NCBI RefSeq assembly: GCF_039939195.1
Contig: NZ_JBDUUH010000013.1
Coordinates: forward strand, 1 to 64,000
From: Foliimonas ilicis
GTDB taxonomy: Bacteria > Pseudomonadota > Alphaproteobacteria > Rhizobiales > Rhizobiaceae
Length of the DNA stretch: 64,000 bases
Direction of reading: 5' to 3'
Part shown: positions 43,068-53,800 of the stretch, one piece after another
Layout of the letters: every line of letters starts with the position of its first letter
How positions within the stretch are numbered: position 1 is the stretch's first letter
Position numbers and translations under genes: made by a program
The notes under the pieces: model-generated
The model's input: only the letters and a program-made list of their open reading frames with translations
What the model was told of the DNA's origin: nothing
The model's database searches: none

Positions 43068-43280
43068 ATGATCGACGTCATTCAGAGCAAGTGGCCAAAA
43101 GTGCAAAAGCACTGGGACCAGCCGTTCTGGCGCCATAGGGGAGTTCGGTTTCGGCGGCCAATTGATGTCGTGAAAGCGGCGACGCTTTCTACCGCTGCTA
43201 AGCGGGACAATCCTCGCAGCATCGGCATCGGACTTTTACGCGATCGACTCGAAGCCGGCCGTCACGGCCGGGAACACTAA
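43068..43280 (+). CDS. Hypothetical small protein, 70 aa
   Basis: Starts MIDVIQSKWPKVQKHWDQPF 15 bases after the DUF982 stop, with GAGGG spaced from the ATG. It is basic and lacks hydrophobic segments. No family recognised. It may be a real third gene of the hsp20 operon or a relic of a deleted gene, because the sequence beyond runs into the LigD pseudogene from the other strand. Confidence 0.4.
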   Translation: MIDVIQSKWPKVQKHWDQPFWRHRGVRFRRPIDVVKAATLSTAAKRDNPRSIGIGLLRDRLEAGRHGREH

Positions 43281-43357
43281 GGCCGGTTTCGATCAATGAA
43301 GTGCAATCTGCCCTCAAAGAAATGGATCGACGCTCTGGCATCTGACGGATCGTGCAT

Positions 43358-45215
43358 TCATGCTCCCTGCTTCATCGACTTCGCCAGCCGCTTGATCGCC
43401 CGATGTTCGAGCGACCGCTGACCGTTGCAATAATCCTGCCACGCCGTTGTCTTCTTCAACAGGGCAGCGACGGTGCGTATGGTGAACCGCTTCGGATCCA
43501 GATCCGTCTTCACCTGGCTCCAGGTCAGCGGCATTGACTCCGTGGCGCCACGGCGCCGTTGCGCTGGTTCTTGGCCATCTTGATCAGATAGAGTTCCGGG
43601 TTGTCGCGCGCCATCTGCAGGCAGATGTCATGGGCAAAACCTTTCGCCTCCGGCCATGCCAGTTTTTTGCCCTTCGCCACAGCAAGTGGCGTGACGACGT
43701 GCAGACCCTTGCCGCCGGTGGTCTTGCAGAAGCTGACAAGGCCAAGCTCCTCCAGCCGATCGCGCATTTCGCGGGCAGCTTCGACCACGGTGGAGAAGGG
43801 GACATTGGGGCCGGGATCGAGATCGAAAACGAGGCGCCCGGGACTTCTGGCTGTTTCGGTTCGCAACTCCATGGATGCAACTCGGTTGCACCAATCTGGG
43901 CGACCGCAATCAACCCCTCGACCCGATTGATCTTGCAAATAGGGTTTCTTGTCGCCGAAGGCTGTCATCAGTTCAATCAGGTTTGACGTTCCAGGCATTG
44001 CATGCCGCTGGAAGAACTGTTCGCCACCGATACCATCCGGCGTACGAATGATCGAGCATGGTCGGCCCTCGATATGAACAATGAGCCACGGGCCGACAGC
44101 TTCGTAATATTGTGCAAGCTCCGCCTTGGTCACGAGCTTGTCGTCCTTCGAGTCTGGCCAAAGCGGTTTTCCGGACTGGAGATTAACACCCCCATGACAT
44201 TGGCTTTGCACCCTTCCTGTAGGATTTCGAAGTTGCTGTCGCAGGTGCCTTCGCCTCGGTCTCCGGATCGGGTACCTCTGGGGGAACTCGGTGACGTTGG
44301 CTTTTCGGCGGGCTTGTCCTCTCGCAAACCTTTGAATGCCGCTTGGCGCACAAGGCCGTTGGCTGTCCAGCCCGCGAACTGAATTTCGGAGACCAGCACC
44401 GGCTTGACCCAGACGATGTTCGGATCCTTCTTCGGAGCCCCTATCCCGGTGAACGGCGACTTGCTGGTCTCGATTTCGCACAGTTTTGGCAAGATCGTGT
44501 CGATCACCTTTGCGCCGTAGCCTGTGCCGACCCGTCCGACATAAACGAAGTGGTCGCCGCGGTTGACACCGGCCAGCAGGGAGCGAAATTTGCCGTTGGT
44601 CTTGGCATAGGCTCCAATGACAACATCATGGCCGGAGCGGCATTTTGATTTGGCCCAGGTCTCGGAGCGGCCTGACTGGTAGGGACATCACCTGTTTCGA
44701 ACCAATTCCTTCGAGCGACAGCCGGCAAGCTGATCTGAGGACCGCATCGCCACCTGTCTCGACTGCTCAACGAAACCCAAGCGCGGATTCTCGCCAGCGT
44801 ATTCCAGCAGCTTTTGCAGCCGTTCCTTCCGCTTGGTCAGCTGAATTTCACGGAGATCCTCATTGCCTTCGAACAACAGGTCGAAGGCAAAGTAGACCAT
44901 TGCATGGGTCTTACCCTCCGAAAGGGCCGCCTGCAGTGCGGCAAAATCTGGCACGCCGTCGATGATAGCATCGGGCAGGACTGCGGCGGAATCAGCGATG
45001 GCGGGATATTTCCCGGTCCAGTCCAAACCTTTTCGGGTTTTTAGCGTGACCTCACTGGTTTCGATCCGCATCTGGATGCGGTAGCCGTCGAACTTGATCT
45101 CGTGGATCCAGCCTTCAACTGATGGTGGCCGTTCCAGCGTCTCGCAGAGCTGTTGGCGCGATGAAGTCTGGCATCTTGGACTTTGCCACCTTGGTCGGAG
45201 CCACACTGAAGGCAT
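43358..45215 (-). pseudogene. ligD: DNA ligase D (LigD: ligase plus polymerase domains), broken, minus-strand copy
   Basis: From 45215 downward: a fragment reading PDFIAP, then LCETLERPPSVEGW, the adenylation motif HEIKFDGYRIQMR with its catalytic Lys, and FAFDLLFEGNEDLREIQLTK. After frame changes it gives VNRGDHFVYVGRVGTGYGAK and VSEIQFAGWTANGLVRQAAF. The primase-polymerase domain follows: LWPDSKDDKLVTKAELAQYY, EAVGPWLIVHIEGRPCSIIR, LVFDLDPGPNVPFSTVVEAA and KTTGGKGLHVVTPL. A deletion after AKNQRNG and a shift lead to the C-terminal MPLTWSQVKTDLDPKRFTIR to 43358. The N-terminal nuclease domain is missing and several frameshifts are present. Confidence 0.85.
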
Positions 45216-45234
45216 GTCGGTACTCGTCTATCCG

Positions 45235-47139
45235 ACCGACCGGCCGATATCCGAAGGCGCTCGCCCGCACGATCAAGATCGTGGAGCGCTGCAAATTCCG
45301 ACTCGACGAACTCGCCTATCAGTATCCCGAAGAGAAGCTCTACCCGGAACTTGCGTCCCAGCAGGCGCTTGAAAAGCTGACTTGGGAGGGCGCGACCGAA
45401 CGCTATCTGGAAGGCCTGCCGGGCAAGGTCCAGCGCAGCCTCGAGCACGAGCTGCGCCTGATCGAGAAGCTCGACTATGGCCCCGCTTTCGACCTCCTCG
45501 CCGAGCATAAGGCAATCCGGCTCGACCTCGCGACGATCCCGGCCGAGGAAACACGCACATACGCGATGATCCGCAGGGCCGACACGCTCGGCACCTTCCA
45601 GATCGAATCCCGTGCGCAGATGGCCATGCTGCCGCGGATCAAGCCCCGTACCTTCTACGACCTCGTCATCGAGGTCGCGATCGTCCGTCCCAGTCCGATC
45701 CAGGGCGACATGGTGCATCCCTATCTTCGCCGCCGCGAGGGCAAGGAGGATGTCGTCTATCCCAAGCCTGAGCTCGAGGCGGTGCTCGGCAAGACGCTCG
45801 GCGTGCCGCTGTTTCAGGAGCAGGCCATGCGCGTCGCCATCGAATGCGCAGGCTTCACCGCCGGCGAGGCCGACCAGCTCCGCCGCGCCATGGCGACCTT
45901 CAAACATACCGGCGGCGTCAGCAAGTTCGGCCACAAGCTCATCCAAGGCATGGTCGATAACGGCTATGAGCGCGAATTCGCCGAGCGCACGTTTCGGCAG
46001 TTGGAGGGTTTTGGTTCCTACGGTTTTCCCGAAAGCCACGCCGCGTCGTTCGCTCTGATCGCCTACGCCTCGAGCTGGATCAAATGCTGGCATCCGGATG
46101 TGTTCTGCGCGGCACTCCTCAATGCGCAGCCGATGGGATTTTACGCCCCAGCGAAGATCGTCCGCGATGCGCAGCAGCACGGCGTCGAAATCCGCCCTGT
46201 CTGCGTCAACGCCTCTCGATGGGACTGCACGCTGGAACCGCGCGACGCCGATGACGGCCGCCTCGCAGTCAGGCTCGGCCTGCGTATGGTCAAGGGCCTC
46301 GGCAATGCCGAAGCTGCGCGCCTGATCTCTTGCCGCAGCGACCAACCTTATAGCTCTGTCGACGATCTCTGGCGTCGACCCGCCATACCTGCGGCCGCCC
46401 TCGGCGAGCTCGCAGAGGCTGACGCCTTCCGACCATCGATCGGACTTGCACGCCGCGACGAGCCCTTGCCGCTCTTCGCTGCCGCGGCGGACAGGGAGGC
46501 TGTATCCGTCGCCGAGCAGGACGAGCCGATCGTGTCACTTAGGCCGATGACGGCGGGCAGCGAGGTGGTCGAGGATTACGGCCATGTCGGCCTGACCCTG
46601 CGCCAGCACCCGGTTTCCTTCCTCCGGGCGGACTTAACGCGTCGCCGCATCGTGACGTATGCCGAGGCGGTTGCTTCGCTCGACCGCCGCTGGGTCGACA
46701 TCGCCGGCCTTGTGATCGTGCGTCAGCGCCCGGGCTCCGCCACGGGCGTGATGTTCATCAAACTCGAAGACGAGACGGCCGTCGCCAATCTCGTGGTCTG
46801 CACCAGGATCTTCGAAAAGTACCGCCGCATCGTGCTCGGCGCCGGCATGATCGGCGTAAAGGGTAGGGTACAGCGCGACGGCGAGGTGGTCTATATCGTC
46901 GCCCACCATCTCACAGATCTGTCGTCGGAGCTTGCCAGCGTGAGTTCGCGCGAGGCCGGGTTCCCGCTCCCGCACGGAAGAGGCGACGAGTTTCACCGTG
47001 GCTCGCCGGTGCCCGATCCCCGTGGGCTTCCTAAGCTCGTGACATGCCCGATCCATTATGCCGAAATCGGCATACTGGATCTTATCCCGAGCCGGAGACT
47101 ATACCGATCAAGCTGCCTAAGGCTCGGAACTTCCGATAG
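45235..47139 (+). pseudogene. dnaE2: Error-prone DNA polymerase III alpha subunit DnaE2 (ImuC), N-terminus and catalytic core deleted
   Basis: The frame begins at YPKALARTIKIVERCKFRLD without the PHP domain. It continues to LEHELRLIEKLDYGPAFDLL, where it jumps to LAEHKAIRLDLATIPAEE. In intact DnaE2 about 250-300 residues with the catalytic aspartates (around DIDVDFEHERRE) lie between these blocks. The junction keeps the frame. The rest follows DnaE2: RADTLGTFQIESRAQMAMLP, RPSPIQGDMVHPYLRRREGK, GFGSYGFPESHAASFALIAY, and the OB-fold LPHGRGDEFHRGS. A final frameshift near 47035 precedes the family-type ending ARNFR at 47137. It cannot polymerise DNA. Confidence 0.88.
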
Positions 47140-47266
47140 GATCCGGCTGGCACGCTCGACATAGTCAAGGTATCCTACGCCGCGCATGTTTCAGTTGGGT
47201 GACTTTCTGCCGGTCCGCTGTTAGTTTCTTTTCAGCGAATAGCCGACTTTAAGGTTGCTTACTTCG

Positions 47267-47827
47267 TCACTGTGTCAGTTCGATGATCCGGTCTATTGCG
47301 GCTGCGAGCCCCGTGAGGGAGACGGTCAGTTCGAGGTTCTGGCCGTTGAGGTTTGGCGCCGAGACGAGGAGTCGGCTTCCGGCGCGCATGGCAGCGAGCG
47401 TATCGCTGCCCGCTTCGATGGGCACGGCGCAGCCGGCGGGCACACAGGTCGAGAAGGAAGCGGTGATGGGTTCACCCTCGTCAATGGTCAGCGAGACGGA
47501 CTGGGTGACGGCAAGCCCGAACGGCAGGACGAGCGCGCCTTCGAGGCCATCGGGCGATGGCAGAAGTTCGATGGCGAGCACCTGCTGGCCCTGGGCATTG
47601 GTCTGGCGCTGGCCCATGACACAGACGCGTTCCAAGGTCTCGTTTTGCGTGACCACCTGGCAGCGGATGGTCCAGTCGCCATGGGTCTCGGTCAAGGAGG
47701 ACGCGCCCCCGGGAAGAAGGCTCGGCGTTGCCGTCTCCCGCGCCATGAGGGGCGTGGTTAGACCGGCTGCGATGACGAGCGCCGCAAGGGCGCTCGTGGG
47801 GTTGGGTTTTGGTCTTCTGATGATCAC
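47267..47827 (-). CDS. Invasion-associated locus B (IalB) family protein
   Basis: A 186-residue secreted protein. The signal peptide covers about residues 1-29 (SALAALVIAAGLTTPLMA). The IalB domain contains ETHGDWTIRCQVVTQNETLE, VCVMGQRQTNAQGQQVLAIE, LPFGLAVTQSVSLTIDEGEP and CVPAGCAVPIEA, with four conserved cysteines. IalB proteins of Bartonella and Brucella relatives are envelope proteins of unclear mechanism. It starts at GTG 47827, 12 bases after the autotransporter stop, so the two are probably one operon. Confidence 0.88.
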   Translation of the reverse strand: MIIRRPKPNPTSALAALVIAAGLTTPLMARETATPSLLPGGASSLTETHGDWTIRCQVVTQNETLERVCVMGQRQTNAQGQQVLAIELLPSPDGLEGALVLPFGLAVTQSVSLTIDEGEPITASFSTCVPAGCAVPIEAGSDTLAAMRAGSRLLVSAPNLNGQNLELTVSLTGLAAAIDRIIELTQ

Positions 47828-47839
47828 GAAAGCTGTTTC

Positions 47840-50800
47840 CTAGAAGCGGATGGCAAGGTTTGCCTTGAAGCCATGGTCCTGTGCGCCGGAGGCGAACTGG
47901 CCCTGGTAAGACAGGCCCAGCGTGGCGTCGGGGGTGAGGTCGAGATCGAGACCGGCATCGAGCACCAGCGCGTTACGTCCGATCGGGCTGCCGGCGATGG
48001 TGAAGACGTCCGAGCCGGCAAAGGCATGGCTGCTTTCGGGTATGGTGTCGCCGAAGGCGTGCCGCCAGCCGATCATGCCGTTGAGGCGGGCATTGACCTC
48101 GCCCAGATCGATGGCGGTCTCCGTGCGAACACCCAGCGTGGTGAAAGTGACGCCGTTCGAACCGCTCGCGCCAGAAAGCGCTGCCACCCCGCCATCCTCG
48201 GAAAAGCCGTCGGTCCTGACATTGACATGGGCCAGATTGACGAAAGGCTCGAAGCGGGCGATGTCAGTCTCGATACCGTAGCCGAGCTCGCCGAACGCCT
48301 GGAAGGTATTGGCGTCATAGTCGGCCGAGAGGCTATCGGCGAAACCGATAAAGCCGACCGAACGAGCCGTCTTGATGTCGTGCCAGGAGTAAGCCAGCCC
48401 GCCACGCAGCGACAGCGTGCCGTTCGGCACAACCCATTGCGTGCCGCCATAAAGGCCGAGATGGTAGGTGTCGATACTGGCCGAGGATGCACGCGCATCG
48501 AGATCGACGCTGGAATGACTATAGCCGGCAAGCAGGCCGAGCCGCAGCTGATCGGTGACCAGAGCGTCGGCTCCCAGCAGAACCCCGCCGGTGGAGCGAT
48601 CGATCAAGGCGGCATTGCCGTCGCTGTCGGTCGATCCCCACGAGCCATAGGCCGTTCCCCACGCGCTCATGCCAAAATGATCGCCATCGGCCGGAGCGAG
48701 CACCGGACCGTCAGGGCCATAGGCCAGCACCGGCGTGGCCGATGCAGCGACATCGCCAAAGGCGGCGCGGATGCGATCGTTGGCAGCATTGCGGATCTGT
48801 CGGCTGTCCTCGACGAGCCCGGTGATCACCGAACCATGGATCTCGCCGGAGAGCTGGTCGAAGGCGGACCGCGCCGTCGCCACGTCGAGCTGGACGACGG
48901 CGTCATAAAGGTCGTTGCCGAAGGCAAGGCTCTCCAGTCCACCCGCCGTGGCGATCTGGTTGCGCGTGATGCCCACATCGGCAAAGCCGATATCGTTGCG
49001 GGTCAGCGTCAGGGTAATGTCGTTGGCGCCATAGCCGAGCGTCGGATCGAGGAAGGCGAAGTCGGAAGTGACATCGTCGAAGGCGCTGCCGGCGGCCAGC
49101 CCGCCATCGGCAGACAGGATCGTATAGGTCGCCGTGGGATCATAGGCGCCGGTCATGCCGATATGGGCGACGGTACCGCCATTAATCGTCGCCGTGCCGG
49201 TCACCGTGACCAGATCGCTGTTAGTGCCGCCGGGTGCGACCTCGACCTCGAAGCGCGAGCCGGAGGCCAGCACCAGGTCACCATCCACCGTCAGTGTACC
49301 GATCGAGTGGCCCGGAGCGAGCGTGCCGCCCGAGGCGATGGTCACCTGCGAGCCACTGCCCGAACCGATCGTGCCGGTTCCAGCCAGCCGGCCGTCCATG
49401 CCGATCAGGGCTGAACCGCCGAGAGTGCGGTTGACGATAAGGGTAGAACCGGCGACCGTGCTCAGGCCACGAAAGCCCGAACTGTCACCGGTCAGCATGA
49501 CAGCGCCGCCGCCGATAAAGGAAAGCTCGCCCGCACCAGAGAGCATGCCGGCATAGGTCCCGTTGTCAGCCTGGTCGAAGATGAAGCCCGCGTCCGAGGC
49601 GATATCGAGATCGCCGGTGAAGCGGTTGGAGGCCGAGACCAGCGTACCGTCCTCGACCGACCAGTCGAGCGTCGAGATGCCGGCGAGGGTCAGCACTCCG
49701 CCGCCGCGTAGGGTCATCTCACCGGTCGCACCGTTGAGGCCGGTGATATCACCAGAGAAGGTCGCGGAGTCCGCCTGATCGAAGACGACTGTACCGGCAT
49801 TGGCGATGTTATTGCGGATCGAGGTGGTGTTCCCGATCAGCGTGCCGGCCCGCACGAGCGTATCGCCCGCATAGGTGTTTGCACCGGTCAGGATCAGCGT
49901 GCCCAGATCGTCCTTGACGAGGTTCGATGCGCCAGTCAGCGCCGAGCCGATGGTCGCCGTGGTCGAGGCGCCCGCCGCCGAGCCGTCGCCGACGCGGATC
50001 ACGCTTTGCCCATTTTTCTTTTCGAGCGCGATCGCGTCGCCCTCGATGCGGTAACCGCCCGTGACGAACTGCATGCCGACGACGCCGAGCCCGCCCGCGC
50101 TATTATCGACGCTCACCGTTCCCGCACTGCCCTGGAATACGGCATAGGTCGGGTTCGGACGATACGGACCGTTGGCGATGCCGTCCTGACTGGTCCAGTT
50201 GCGCCCGTCGGCCCGCCATGCGCCGGCGCCGCCATCGACCTGGCCATTGTCGTGCAGGCTCGTATCGCCGCCATCCCAGAAACCGAGATCCACCCCGGCC
50301 GAGGAGATCAGGTTGACGCGCCCCGCCACAGCGGTTTGCACGGTGAGATCGTCCGCATCGATGCCGCCTGGTGCCGTTTCGATATCGAGCCCGTTGTCGG
50401 TGAGCGCGCCGCCATAGTCGAACAGGCGATAGACGCCCGCGCCGAAACCGCCTGCGTCCGAGACGTTCAATGTGCCGTCCAGCGTCAGATTCTCCGCAAC
50501 ATTGAACAGCGCCGTGGTCGAAAGGCCACCGAGCGCGACGTTCACGCTTGAGCCCGCGTCGAACGCCAGATGGCCGTCTATCGTCAGCGTCGCGCCGGTT
50601 TGGCCCGAAAGCGTGCCGCCCGATGCGATGGTCACCAGTGAGCGGGCTCCCGAGCCGATGGTGCCCGACCCGCCAAGCATACTGCCCGAGCCGATCAGCG
50701 CCGAGCCACCGAGCGTGTCGGTGACAATCAGCGTCGAACCGGTGATTGTGCTGAAGCCAGTGAAGCCGGGGTTGTTGCCGGTAAGCGCGATGGTGCCGCC

Positions 50801-53800
50801 GCCGATGAAGGCGAGATCGCCAGAACCCGAGACCACTCCGGCATAGCTGCCATCGCTGGCCTGATCGAAGACAAAGCCTGCACCCGAAGCGATGTCGAGA
50901 TCGCCCGTGAAGCGCTCCGTGGCCGAGACAAGCGTGCCGCCCTCGATCGACCAGTCGAGAAACGAGGTGCCCTCAAGCGTCAGCCTGCCGCCGCCGCGCA
51001 GGATCATCTCGCCAAATACGCCTGCGGCTCCGACGAAATGACCAGCATAGCTCGCGGTATTCACTTGATCAAAAATGACTGTGCCCCCACTAGCAACAAT
51101 GCCCCGGATCGAGGATGCATCACCAATCAGCGCGCCTGAGTTGACCACCGTCATGCCAGTATAGGTATTGGCGCCCGACAGCACCAACGTGCCAGTGCCG
51201 CGATGCACAAGATCGCCCACGCCGCTGATCTCCCCCGAAAGGCCGAGTGTCGTTCCGGCAGCGATGTCGAGCACGGCAAAGCCGCCATCGATTTGAGTTG
51301 CCCGAGTGCTATCAAAGCTCGCCGTCGTCCCCAGCGCTCCGCCAGCAAAGACCAGATCGCCAGAGAGATCCCCAAGATTGCTGTCATTGGACACCGACAG
51401 GGTGCCCGAACGCAACTCGGTGCCGCCGGTATAGGTGTTGGCCCCTTCTAGTACGAGCGTGCCTCGATCAGAGAGGACCAGCCGCGTGGTGCCCGTCATC
51501 TCCGAGGCGATCGTGGCGCTCATTACCGCTCCGGCCTCCGTGCCGTCGCCGACCCGGATGATGCTCTCCCCGCCCAGGCCATCGAGAGTGATCGCATCGC
51601 CCTCGATACGATAGCCATCGGTCGCGAACTGCATGCCTGTCGCAGCGATCGCGGCAGCGCCGGTATCGACGGTGACGGTGCCGGCCTGACCTTGGAAGAC
51701 CGCGAAGGTCGGATTGGGCTGATAGGCTCCATTCAGCACGCCGTCATGATCGGTCCAGTTGCGCCCATCCGCGCGCCAAATGCCATTGCCGCCATCGATC
51801 AAGTCGTTGTCGTGCAATGCGTCGTCGCCGCCATCCCAAAAGCCAAGCTCAACACCGGATGTCGACAGCAGATTGACCTGGTTGGACGCAGCAGTCTGGA
51901 TGAACAGACCATCGGGGTTAATGCCCGGAGGTACGGTTCCAAAGACAAGCCCGTTGTCGGTCAGCACGCCGTCATAGTTGAACAGACGATAGACACCAAC
52001 GCCAAAGCCGCCAGCATCGGTGATGTTGAGTGTGCCGTCGAGCGTCAAGTTGCCACCCACATCGAACAGTCTCGTGATGGACGGCGCGCCAAGCGCCACA
52101 TTAACGTTGGAGCTGGCATTCAGCATCAGGTCGCTATTGATCGTAAGTGTGGCGCCGGAACGTCCGAGCAAGACGCCTCCGGCCATATCGACCGATCCGC
52201 CGATCATACCGGAGCCACCAAGCGAGCCGGACCCCGACACGTTGATATCTCCGGCAATCCCACCCTGGACGATCAGGGAGCCACCCGTCACCGTGGCCGA
52301 ACCACCGAGTGCCCCGGAAAGGGTGAGACTGCCGCCCGATACTGACGTGGTTCCACCAAAGCCCAAGCTGTCCGTCAGGAGGGAAGTATCCCCCGCCAGA
52401 TGATCAATGGTTCCGGTGCCGGTGATCGCGGGCAGGAAACCATGAGCGGCGCCGCCGGCGAACGAGCCGGTGTGATTGAAGACCAGCGTGCCGTTCCCCG
52501 CTCCGAACCGCACTTCGTGGGCAAACAGTGTGCCCGCAGCGACCGCAGCGTCACCCGCCGCAGACCCGATGTTTATCGTGCCAGTGCTGCCTGGGTTCTG
52601 AGCGATCTCCACGAGGCCTGTTCCGTTATCGGACGACACCGAACCGCCATCCGAGACGGTAAGCGCGCCTGCGCCAGAACGGCCGATGTAGAGGCTGCCG
52701 CTATTGGTCCAGGCCGAGCCCGCGCCGGTGACGGCGACCGTTCCAAGGGCGTTGGATCCGACCCCGACAAGGCCGATCGTGTTGCCAACCACGCCACCGT
52801 CCTCGACGGTCAACGTACCGGTCCCGCCGGCATCGTCCTCGCTGCCGCCCACATAGAGCCGGCCGCCGTTGTCCAGGCGTGATCCGGTGCCGGTTACCGT
52901 TGCCCGACCTTCCGAGCCATGGGAGGAGCCGACGCTGACGAGCGTATCCATGACCACACCGCCATTACTGGCCAACCTGTTGGTGACCGTCCCGCCGTTC
53001 TCGACGAGCAGCGTGCCGTTGCCATTCACACCGACATAAAGAACACCTTCGGTGGTCAGGCTCGAGCCTTGCCCGGTCACCGTCGCTGCGCTCATCGAGG
53101 ACGACCAGAAGCCGATATAGCCGACGAGGCTAGTCACGGTTCCGCCAGCCTCGACGTTTAGCGTACCGTTGCCGTAGTTGCCGACGTAAAGCAGACCATC
53201 GTTCAGCCAGCTCGAGCCCACGCCCGTCACCGTCGCTTTGCCGGTCGAGCCGGCGTTGCTTGCAATAAGAGAACCACTGCTGATAACCGTCGCGCCCGCC
53301 TCGACATTCAAGGTGCCATCGCCGCTAGCGCCGATATCAAGAACTCGGTTCGTCCAGGTCGAACCGTCTCCGGTCACGAGCACCGTTCCGATGGCGTCAG
53401 CGAAATTGCCGATAGAACCGGCCATGTTGCTGACCGTACCACCATCTTCAACTGTTAGCGTGCCGCTGCCGGAATAGCCGACATAGAGGTTACCGGTGTT
53501 GGTCCAGGTCGAGTCTGCGCCGGTCACGATGACAGTTCCGGTTGAATTTGCGAACTCGCCAATAAAGCCATTGGAGTTGTGGACGGCGCCCCTGTCTTCA
53601 ATAACCAGTTCGCCGATGCCAGAGTAACCGACACTAAGGGTGTCGGTATTGGTCCAGGTTGAGCCAGGGCCGGTCACGATAACTGAGCTATCTGACTCGC
53701 GGCCGACCCCGATATATCCGACCGCACTGGTGACCGTCCCGCCATCTTCAATCGTCAGTGAACCTGTACTGGGATTACCGACATATAGGTAGCCGGTATT

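Noticed and set aside
45041..46345. 434-codon minus-strand frame opposite the DnaE2 remnant
   Set aside because: Antisense shadow; the plus strand carries clear DnaE2 blocks through the same bases.
47873..49414. 513-codon open frame on the plus strand, antisense to the autotransporter
   Set aside because: It mirrors the high-GC, repeat-rich autotransporter barrel region, has a composition dominated by Arg/Gly/Asp/His, and shows no domain. The opposite strand has a clear C-terminal barrel.
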